Assembly (NCBI GenBank): GCA_039707465.1
Contig: CM077643.1
Location: 317,197,919-317,261,918, forward strand
Direction: 5' to 3'
Source: Rhabdophis nuchalis
Taxonomy: Eukaryota > Chordata > Lepidosauria > Squamata > Natricidae
Length of the DNA stretch: 64,000 bases
Both the position numbers and the translations under genes were made by a program. This document shows positions 42,365 to 51,246 of the stretch, in pieces. Position 1 is the stretch's first letter. Each line of letters begins with the position of its first letter. The notes beneath the pieces were generated by a model, which did not search any database, was not told the origin of the DNA, and worked only from the letters and a program-made list of their open reading frames with translations.

Positions 42365-43139
42365 CAGGGGTTACCAACCTTTCGGACCTCAGGGACCACT
42401 AAATTCATAATTTTAAATCCAGTGGACCACTAATATGGTCTGCCTAAGGACCGTAGGCATGGCTAGGTGGTCATGTGACTGGATGGGCATGGCCAACCTG
42501 ATGTCACTCAGGTTGATAGGTGCCTCGCTGGCCTCTACTTGCCTCCCGGACATTTCTCGCCTCCCTGCCTGGGCTCCTTAAGGCCCCAACAGGAAGCAGT
42601 GGTTGGAGCTAAGCAGCCACCATGAGAGAGAGTTGGCAAAACAGCTGGCTCAGTTCAAATTGGATCTGATCGAGAAAGAGGCTCAACAGAAGCACCTCAC
42701 TGCGGACTCCGAGCATAGGCTTTCCAAGCAGAGGGAAGACCTGTGGGAGTGCAAGGCAAGGTACTGGCACCTGGAGGCTCAGTGGGCTGAGATGGTCAGC
42801 TAGTTCCAGGCTATGATGCAGTCCTACTGGAACAAGGCCCTCCAGCTCTTCACCACCAGCGATACCTCCCTCCAGCCTTCACCTAAAACCCCGCACCAGG
42901 AGGCTGAAACAGACCCCAAGTCAGAATTTCTCCCCCCACTCCGACCCGCACGAAAAAGACCTTGAAGGGGGAGATTCTGCAGCAACACAAATGTTCATTG
43001 CACATATCCGTCCCAGGGGCCGCACTTTGATGACCCCTGATTTAGTGCAATATAAAAAATGGAAATTATTTTTCTGCAGATCACCAAAAGCTTCTCATCG
43101 ATCACCCGTACTCCATGGACCACCAGTTGGTGAACGCTG
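42365..43139. mobile_element. Composite hAT-type MITE carrying a coiled-coil coding fragment
   Basis: CAGGGGTTACCAACC and GTTGGTGAACGCTG ends; duplication GTCTAGAA against GTTTAGAA. An internal CACTTTGATGACCCCTG near 43024 looks like the end of a further element. Positions 42591-42965 hold a decayed protein-like segment (next entry). Confidence 0.8.
42591..42965 (+). pseudogene. Decayed coiled-coil coding fragment inside MITE
   Basis: The frame NRKQWLELSSHHERELAKQL continues as a charged helical segment (KLDLIEKEAQQKHLTADSEH, SKQREDLWECKARY) to a TAG at 42802. It then resumes in frame as FQAMMQSYWNKALQLFTTS and runs to a final TGA near 42965. The composition is typical of a cytoplasmic coiled coil. 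I do not recognise the source gene. It may be an exon captured by the transposon. It is not a working gene here. Confidence 0.55.
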
Positions 43140-43298
43140 GTTTAGAAACTTGCAGATATATTAGAAGTAATGAGCAAAGCCAAACTTTATACAATAAATG
43201 CAATCCATTTATTCTGGAACTCAAGGCAATAACCAGTTACATTGGAATAATTTCTGATAGCATCCCTTTGGTACAATCTTCTTTTATTAAGCTCCTGC

Positions 43299-44228
43299 CT
43301 ACTCTTGTGTTGTTCCATCATCCAACAAAGCTCTCTCAACTAATGTTTGGATAGGTTTTTCGGGATCAAGCTTTGTCTTTGAATAGCCAACAATCAGGTA
43401 GATGTAGGGATTCCCACTGCTGTCAATGGCGTCAAGAAAATGAAGAGTGAGAAAGAGAATTGGAATATGGATTTTTGGAACCCAACGGGCTATGATTTCA
43501 ATAATCCTCACTGAAGCAGCAAAGAGGAGAAACAGAAGAACAGTGGCCACTATAGTGATGTCAAGTCTTCTCAGAGGAGCTTCCTGGCCCACAGCCAGCA
43601 TTCTTGTGAAAATAAGATAGGAAGAAAAAACCATGATGGGAAGAAAAACGAGGAGGTTGATTATTATCCTGGCCATTTTTGCAGGCTCACAATGCTGATT
43701 AGCTTCCTGGATTAATGTATCAGTCTCTAGATAGCAAGAATAATATAACGCGATGGCTATCAGGCCAGATAAGCTCCACAAAACGGCACACACGATTTGT
43801 GAGAAATGCTTGGGCCGGCGAAGTTGATACCAGGCTGGGAAAAAAATCATGACATACCTTTCAGCAGCAATAGCTGTTAGCACATAGATCTTGGCATTGA
43901 ACCCAAAGGTATGTGCCAGATCCATTACATGTAATGAATATAGACTGATAGGAAGAGCTTTCAAAAATAAAACAAAAACAATAACATAGTAGATGAGTAC
44001 AACAAAATCAGCCACTACCAAATTTAGGAAATACACAGTAAAGTTAGTTTTCCTGATGGAGCAGGAGAGCAGGCAGAAGATAATCGCATTCCCAAGTAAT
44101 CCTAAAATGCAGATTGGAATGGAAACTATCGTAATTGTTTTTTGCAAAGAGTATCCAGTTTCCAGTTCTGCCCCAGCAAATCTATGTTGTCCAATAGTAT
44201 GGAAAGACAGAGAGTATGTTTCTGCCAT
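43299..44228 (-). CDS. Mas-related GPCR 4
   Basis: Single coding exon, 309 residues, ATG at 44228 (MAETYSLSFHTI). It is the most canonical of the four divergent paralogs. TM1 is IPICILGLLGN; TM2 carries LNLVVAD; TM3 ends AAERY (123-125) then FFPAWYQLRRPKHFS; TM7 has an intact NPYIY. The tail LVERALLDDG matches other family members. Cys after TM4 (YYSCYLET) and in ECL2 (QHCEPA) could form the TM4-TM5 disulfide of MRGPRs. The transcript probably has an upstream non-coding exon, because a conserved acceptor ends at 44261 and only 32 bases separate it from the ATG. No frame damage seen. Ligand unknown. Confidence 0.92.
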   Translation of the reverse strand: MAETYSLSFHTIGQHRFAGAELETGYSLQKTITIVSIPICILGLLGNAIIFCLLSCSIRKTNFTVYFLNLVVADFVVLIYYVIVFVLFLKALPISLYSLHVMDLAHTFGFNAKIYVLTAIAAERYVMIFFPAWYQLRRPKHFSQIVCAVLWSLSGLIAIALYYSCYLETDTLIQEANQHCEPAKMARIIINLLVFLPIMVFSSYLIFTRMLAVGQEAPLRRLDITIVATVLLFLLFAASVRIIEIIARWVPKIHIPILFLTLHFLDAIDSSGNPYIYLIVGYSKTKLDPEKPIQTLVERALLDDGTTQE

Positions 44229-44260
44229 CTTGCAGCTCTCTGTTTGTGATCCTTTTCAAT

Positions 44261-44281
44261 CTGCCGAAATCAAACACAAAA
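44261..44281 (-). promoter_or_regulatory. Conserved 3' splice site upstream of GPCR 4
   Basis: Minus strand TTTGTGTTTGATTTCGGCAG, exon starting ATTGAA at 44260. Confidence 0.7.
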
Positions 44282-44524
44282 AGTATTAGTAAGATGCAGC
44301 AAAGTATGTAAGTAGGAAAACTTAAGTGAATCAACTTTTCAGATAGGAATGTTTGTTTGATTGTCCCCACAAGATTGGGAAGAAAAATCTAACTTGAACA
44401 TCATTTTACTTTTTGGCTGACTGTTTTGTACTGGATCATATGTTGGGGATGTTCATTTAGAAGACACACAGACGATGCTTACAAAAAGAGGTCTAACCTT
44501 TCCAATGTAGCAGTAAGATATACC

Positions 44525-44600
44525 ATAGATGACCCTGACTTTGCCAGGAGTTGTCCCTGCAGTTTTCTTGGCAAGATTCCACTCCTCTGCTTGCAACAGA
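44525..44600 (+). repeat. Sauria-type SINE fragment
   Basis: TCCCTGCAGTTTTCTTGGCAAG is shared with the SINE near 47795; it is interrupted by the LINE fragment that follows. Confidence 0.55.
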
Positions 44601-45225
44601 ATACATTATGCCATCAGGCTTGAAATTTTGGGCTTGGACAACCTGGAACTATGCCGCCTACAGTCTGACCTAAGCTTAGTACACAAAATTATCTGCTACA
44701 ATGTCCTACCTGTCAACGACTACTTCAGCTTCAACCGCAATAATACATGAGCACACAATTGATACAAACTCAAGGTAAACCGCTTCAAACTCAATTGCAG
44801 AAAATACGACTTCAGCAACAGAGTGGTCAATGCCTGGAATGCACTACCTGATTCTGTCGTTACATTCTCAAACCCCCAAAATATTAACCTTAAAATGTCT
44901 AGCGTGGACATCCCCCCATTCCTAAGAGGTCAGTAGGGGCGTACATAAGCGCACCAGTATGCCTAACATACCTATCCAACTGTCCCCATTTATTTGCATC
45001 CATTTCCTGTGTTCTTATTTATGTTTATTCTTATTCATGTTATCTTCTACATCAGGGGTCTCCAACCTTTGCAACTTTAAGTCTGAAGGACTTCAGCTCC
45101 CAGAATTCTCCAGCCAGCCTTGCTGGGAGCTGAAGTCCTTCAGACTTAAAGTTGCAAAGGTTGGAGACCCCTGTTCTACATGAATGACAAACTATCAATC
45201 AATCAAGTGATTTGTCCTTGCCTTC
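44601..45225 (+). mobile_element. Non-LTR LINE C-terminal fragment with 3' tail
   Basis: Degraded frame with CRLQSDLSLVHKIICYNVLP, then KLNCRKYDFSNRVVNAWNAL and PDSVVTFSN, the usual C-terminal block after reverse transcriptase. The 3' part TGTCCCCATTTATTTGCATC matches the minus-strand copy at 56553-56691. A hairpin MITE (45053-45173) lies in its tail. Confidence 0.7.
45053..45173. mobile_element. Near-perfect foldback MITE (121 bp)
   Basis: The first ~50 bases (45053-45102) are the exact reverse complement of the last ~50 (45124-45173), with a ~20-base loop. Perfect 8-bp duplication TTCTACAT (45045-45052, 45174-45181). Confidence 0.95.
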
Positions 45226-45350
45226 CTTCTCAGGCTGAGAGGGAGACTGGCACAAGGTCATCCAACTTGCTTTGTGCCTAAGGTGGGACTAGAACTCATA
45301 GTCTTCTGCTTTCCGGTCTGTGTCTTAAACGCTACACCAAACTACTCCAT
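45225..45350 (-). repeat. Sauria-type tRNA SINE fragment
   Basis: ACTGGCACAAGGTCATCCAAC and GGGACTAGAACTCATAGTC mark the tRNA-related portion in reverse orientation. Confidence 0.65.
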
Positions 45351-45359
45351 TAAAATATA

Positions 45360-46962
45360 TTAAACAAAAAAAAAACCCTATAAAAACACAGAACACCACA
45401 GATCCAAATAAAAAGATTTGTGTGTGACTAGGGAGGGAGAATAGAGTGGGAGCTAGTCTGATGTCCCTTAGGAAGATGTTGCCAAATCTGAAAAGCTACT
45501 AAAAAGGTTCCCTGGTGGAAGGACATCTCCTAAAGGCCTTAATGCCCCATCAGGCATTTAGATAGGAAAGTTATTTTTTCAAGTAGTTTAACCCAGGGAA
45601 AAAACTTTGTGAAATTTGGGGAGCACGTGGGTTGCTTGGCCAGCAATTCTGGGAGTTAAGTTTAAGTCCACACGTCTTAAAGTTGCTAAGTTTGAGAAAT
45701 ACTGTGCTAGAAGCTGGCACCAGCTTTCATTCTGTGTTTTTTTTTCCTATTAAAAAATATTTTTAAATTCAAAGGGGATAGAATTTGATACCAGCCCAGG
45801 TTCTCATGGGCAGTACCATTTTGACATCTGTAGCTGCAGCATTTGATAATAAACTATCATTCATGTTACTTGAGGATTAAATAGGACACGTGACTAGCAA
45901 ACAGCGAACTGGGAATTATGACATTTTCATCTTAAGAAGAACTTATGAGGCAAAGAACACATCCATTCAGATATACAACTGCTAATAACTTGACTGTCAT
46001 TTGTGGAAGTATCTGTAATCCAGTGGAGATTCCTGATAATAGGCAGGAGAAGATTATTTTCTAGTTTCTCCTTGCCTTGACAGTTTCTCTTGTGCCTCCC
46101 TCTTAGCCTTCTAGAGAGAACTACAACAGAAGGACAGCTTTTAGTTGTACCAGGGACAAAGGTGGGAGAGAGAATTAGAGTTATGACCAGTTAAACAGAG
46201 ACCTAAAATGCTGTGTGTTCTGTGATGAATATATATTTGATATTAGTATTCCAGGATGCTTGGATGCTTCATAGATAATTGGTCTCTGATTTCCACAGAG
46301 GGAAAAGACAAGAGCTACTAGAAAGGAGGGAAAACAATCAAACAAACAAAAATGGTTAAATATACTCATAAGTATTTTGCTTCTCTGAAATGCTGCCTCT
46401 TGCTTTGTTTGGGTTTGTTCAACAATCTGTGACACAGTCATTAGAAGATGGTCTGTTCACAGTCCTGCAGATTCCCTCCATATTAAGATGTCAACTCTGT
46501 TCCAAAAGGCATTTGATTGGTACCGGTTCTATTTTTTTCTGGCTGGATAACTAAATTGAGGGACCCATCTACTGAATATCTAATTGGTGGTTTAGGGACT
46601 TGTGACTTAATCAAGGAAGAGTCTCTCAATTATGTATCACTCAATACATTCAAAACGTATCAACTTGTCATAGGTGAAAATAAGATTTTCACCCCTTTCA
46701 TCTGTCATTTCATTTCCCTTTCAGCGATCATATGTTCAATCATGGTAGTCTTTATCCATGATGTAAACTTAATATAATAAAACCATGGTGATGTGGCCAG
46801 CGGCAATAACAACATCATTATCAATTTGGTAAGAACAGAAGCCAAGTAGAAAACTAAATACTACCGTTACTACACTCTGCTTCCCTTTCAGTCTTCTCTG
46901 ATTATGCTTTGGCCTTCATATGAAGCTTTATTGCTTGCTGCAAAGGGATGGCCAACTGCAAC
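45360..46962. other. Upstream region of GPCR 4
   Basis: No gene seen. A GGGAGTTAAGTTTAAGTCC piece near 45652 is related to the foldback MITEs. The rest is unique-looking. Confidence 0.45.
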
Positions 46963-47025
46963 ATGATAATGGGTGCCCTATGTAATAAACAGAATATGAT
47001 ATTTTCATGACCTCATAGAAACTGC
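46963..47025 (-). promoter_or_regulatory. Conserved TGAGGTCA block, GPCR 4 copy
   Basis: Minus strand TATGAGGTCATGAAAATATC, ATATTCTGTTTATTAC, GGGCACCCATTATC. TGAGGTCA is at 47008-47015, 2.75 kb upstream of the GPCR 4 acceptor. Confidence 0.6.
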
Positions 47026-47739
47026 TAGCTGCTGTGTTGCAAAGTTTACAGAGTCATTGTCCTTCGTATCAATTGAGATCCAACTTGTAAGATTTTTGGC
47101 CTGAAGTCTCATGCGATCAATCTGACAGATGAACTATTCTTAGAATCAACCAGAGTATTTGTTTCCTTGTTGATAGTCCTCATTTTTTCAGTAACATTTG
47201 AGGTCATCAGCCATGAGTTTCTGTTTGGATGGCATGAAAACAGGATCATAAAATGGTTGTGACTCTGCTCCTTCCAGTTGGGAAGATTCTGTAACAATCT
47301 ACTCTCTTTGAATTCTTCACTTTAAATGGGTTGCTTCTTTTATGAATTTGGATTTGATTTCATTGCTGGAAGTGAATCATGTGAGACTCACGGTAGGAAT
47401 AAATTAACCCTACAAACCCGTAGATGGCCAATATGTCTATTCTGGATGGGGTTGTTCTATGTACAGAGGATCATATTTGCAGATGAAAAAATTTCAGAAT
47501 CCAGCATTATTGCTGGATGCCAGAAGGAAGTCATGGCTAGAAGTGTTACTCCATTAAATTTTAACCCCCACCCCCACTTGGTAGAGGAACATGATAAGGC
47601 TGCCTATATGGTGGTGGTGATGGAAAGTCCAAAATAACAAAAATGGCAGCTTTTGACTTTCTTATGCCTTCCCCTTGCAGACATGCCTACTTTTTTCATA
47701 GTTTAGAATTTTCATTGATTCGTAACCCAGTAGCCTATT

Positions 47740-48290
47740 TTGTTTTTCTTCTGTTTAATCATGTCCAATTCTTGGAGATTGCCTGGATCAGTTCTTACAG
47801 TTTTCTTGGCAAGTTTTTTCAGATGTGCTTGCAATTGTGTCCTTTTTAGGGCTAGGAGAAAGTCACTGGCCCAAGGTCACTCAACTGGCTTTGTGCCTAA
47901 GGCAGGACTAGAATTCATGGTGTTCTGGTTTCTAAGCTAATGCCTTAAGCCAGGGGTCCCCAACCCCCGGTCCGTGGACCGGTGCCAGTCCATGCCTTGA
48001 TAGGAACCAGGCCGCAGGGCAGGAGAGGAGGAGGGAGGACGGGGCAACCCCCTGGGCAGAGCGCACACCGGGGGCGGGAGAGCGCAGGTGCGGCCGCTCA
48101 CACCATTGGGGGCCCTAGAGGGGCGAGTGAGCCAACCCACCCACCCCCGCGTGCGCATGCGCCACCTGTTCCCCCTCCCCCTCGCTCCCCCTCTACGCCG
48201 GCCGGTCCACGGAATTTTCTTTAAAATGAAACCGGTCCCTGGTGCAAAAAAGGTTGGGGACCCCTGCCTTAAGCCATTATATCCAAGTGG
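47740..48290 (-). repeat. Sauria-type SINE split by a MITE
   Basis: TTCTTGGAGATTGCCTGG, ACAGTTTTCTTGGCAAG, ACTGGCCCAAGGTCACTC and CAGGACTAGAATTCATGG are present in order; the tRNA-end AATGCCTTAAGC is followed by the MITE at 47951. Confidence 0.72.
47951..48266. mobile_element. hAT-type MITE (GTCCCCAACC family), GC-rich copy
   Basis: Perfect duplication CCTTAAGC (47943-47950, 48267-48274); ends CAGGGGTCCCCAACCCC and GGTTGGGGACCCCTG. Strikingly GC-rich interior in an AT-rich neighbourhood. Confidence 0.95.
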
Positions 48291-50276
48291 TTCTCAGTCT
48301 AATAATATTTAATGAAGTTTAAAGTATAATTTCAAGTTTATTATGGGCTCAAATTCAGGCCACCCAAATGGTCCCACTTTAGCTCATTAAAAGTTTGTCT
48401 TTTTCTCTGTCTTTGATGAAAATTATACTGTTTTAATTGCTAAATCCGTTTATATTAACAATTACATTAAAAAAAACCAGACTGCTTGGGAGATTGCCTT
48501 GAAGAAGGAATGCAAGAACTGTTGAGGTCAATTGAGCCGGAGGAGGAGCGAGGGGGAAAAAACACAAGAGAACTCTGCCTTAATTCTGTATGTATAAGAG
48601 GAAATAGAAGAAAACTTCTAATAGGCTTTCAAGATTCTGTAATTGTAACTTATAGCAAGAGTAGACTTTATACTGTCTGTTCTTGACCTGCCCCACCTTG
48701 ACATTTGGTATAATATCATGTTGTTGATATCCTCATGCTGCATGTCACTTGCGCTCCTCCCCAGTTGATTCCTACTTCTATAAATTAGAATAGCTAGCTC
48801 ATGTGGTAGGTTATGTGCATGAAGAGCAGCAAAAATGGTCCAATATAGGACTTATACTCCAAACATCATCAGTGTCAAACTTGCATTGTCATGGTGGTGT
48901 CATGTGATGTATTGGGTGTCAGTTTGTGAAGCATCTCTATGACTACTATCAAACTGCCATAGAGAGAGGGGAATTCCAAACATACCTGTGGTCAAAAAGG
49001 AATCTCAAGCTGGCCTGTGAATGTGCATGTCTAAACTACCATCTCTCATTGGCTGTGATTTATGACGGAGGCTGAAGGGAGGACAGTAATGCAGGCAAAG
49101 TTCAGAAGCAGATTAAGAAAGCAAAAAAGATGGCTGCGAACAAGAAGCCAAATGCTGAGAGGGAAGTGGTGGTGGCAAGGGCTGGAGAGTGACTAGTGGG
49201 AAAGGTGCTTGCTTTGAGATTATATGGACTTTGATGCTCTGATAGGATAATGTTGGATTAAAGAGGTATAGTGACATGGCTAAACCCATAGGGTGAAAAG
49301 GAGGTGCTTTACATTTCCCGAGTTCAGGCAAATGATAAAAGAAAAAGGCGCATTGTCAATGAAGAAAAGTTGTGCTTATATCTACCATTACACAGGGGGT
49401 GTTTCAGGAAGCACAAAATAGGAAGTCAACATGATCATTACATATATATCCTAGGATATTATATTTGAGTATGAGACACATTGAGTGTGTATCACCATTC
49501 ATTCCATTTGCAATTATTCCCCACACATTTTAAATCCAATCCATTGTTCCCTAACTTTCTCCTCATCACCTGCAGATGTGCCTAAGCGTGTTCAGGTATT
49601 ATTTTCTTCTTTCCTGGGAAATAAAAGGTCCTCTTAAGGAAATCAGCATCCACACATACCTCTAATGTCAAAAATGCCATTACTTTTAGCAATATTGGAA
49701 GTGAAGAGAGGATATGTTCTCCATAGCTAAAGTAGGTGAAGCTGGTTAAAGTTTATTGCAAACTCTTATTTTTCTGTTTTTAACATGTCAGCTCCATTTT
49801 CTTTGCAATAATATGAACAGGGATATGTATAAAGTAGTTTACATTTTATAACAACAACAAGGCAAATAAATAAATGGCACAATGCAAAAGAAGTTTGCAC
49901 ATGGATAGTTAGAGCATTGGCCCATGTCTCATTTCATATTTGAGAAAACTGGATATCCGATGAGCCAAGAGATTTCTTAATTTGCAATATATATATAATT
50001 AAGGTTATTGAGAAAGGATCTTTATTATCAGCTGCAAACAATGATGGTTGATTATCTAAAAAGCCAACCAAAGTAAAATTATATATCCTATTAAAGGTAA
50101 GTAAATGGGGGGGGCGGGGGGGGGGAAATCAGGTACAGAGGTGATGTGGTTAGAGATATGGAAATCCGCCCTGGCAAATCATCATCCTGGAATGTGTTAG
50201 AGAACTGACTTCTTCATAAGCAGCCTTCTGAATAAATCAATCACTTTTCACCAAATGGATCTGTAGAAAGCTGCTT
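48291..50276. other. Intergenic, GPCR 4 upstream region to MAS1-like 3' end
   Basis: No coding segment or clear repeat; short G-run at about 50108-50124. Possible 3' UTR of the MAS1-like gene at its right side. Confidence 0.45.
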
Positions 50277-51246
50277 TTAGTGGGAACGAGTCACTTGTTC
50301 ACTGCATATGTGATCCAGGGTTTCATCGTTGCAGGACCTATAGATCACTACATGCAAGGGTTCCTTGGAATGCCGCTGTTTCTGTCTTCCAACAAAAAAG
50401 TAAACAAAAGGATTGAGGCTGCTGTTGATTGCATTAAACAAGGAAAAGATACGAATGATGGGCCATTTTATGTCCACTGTTGGCTGCATATATTCTATCA
50501 GAGAAAGGATCTTGTGAGGCACAGCAAAGAAAAGAAACAGAATGACTGTGATAATAACAGTACGATAAAAGCGAGCTGGAGATTTTGACTTTGGGTATCT
50601 AGATATTTTGATAAACAGACTGAAGCTACAAAAGACCATAACTGGCAAAAATAGCATGAGAACAGTGGCAACGATTATATTTGTAGGGTAAATACCTGTG
50701 GAAAACAGGTATTCCTGCCAACATATATAATCTAGTCCCATCATGATACAGGAGAGGCCCCACAGGACAACGCACATTATGGTAGAAAGATGCTTTGGCC
50801 GTTTAAAACGATAGCAGAGAGGGAAAAAAGTCCCCACATACCTCTCCACACTAATTGCTGTCAATAGGAAAAAACTGATATTGTATCCAAAAAATGTCAA
50901 GACATCAAATAATAAATAAAAATTGAACTCCGAATAAAAGCCATCCCATCCAAGTTGAATGAAAAAATATATGATGTGACCTAAGAGGAGAGTGAAATCA
51001 GCAATGGCTAAATTCAGTACATACACTGTGTATTTAGTCTTTTTGATTCTACAGCAGAGAAACCAGAAAACAGCTCCATTGCTGAAAAGTCCAAAAACAA
51101 AGAAAGGTAGAGTAATATATAACAATATTTGCAGAATCTTCTCTTCTTGGAATGAATCTTGGGTCTCGTTTCTCTTGGCTGCATAAGCAGTAGGAGCGGT
51201 CTCTGTGATCCAGGCATGTATGGAGTGGCCAGTATTATTCTCTTCC
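50277..51246 (-). CDS. MAS1: MAS1-like receptor, exon 2 (all seven TM segments)
   Basis: Frame open from the acceptor (AG at 51247-51248) to TAA at 50277-50279. It begins in phase with G then GAAGAGAATAAT (EENN). The ORF visible from TTG at 51125 is only the part after KILQI; TTG is not expected to be the start. Confidence 0.88.

Noticed and set aside
42603..42803. 66-codon ORF as a host gene
   Set aside because: It begins at TTG, lies inside a MITE and its natural continuation is cut by a stop; kept only as a captured fragment.
45053..45173. Hairpin as a transcription terminator
   Set aside because: This is vertebrate DNA; the flanking 8-bp duplication shows it is a foldback transposon.
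51014..51217. Frame starting MPGSQRPLLLLMQPRE just before the MAS1-like TM1
   Set aside because: Not in the receptor frame; the receptor frame is open back to the acceptor and continues into the proposed exon 1.
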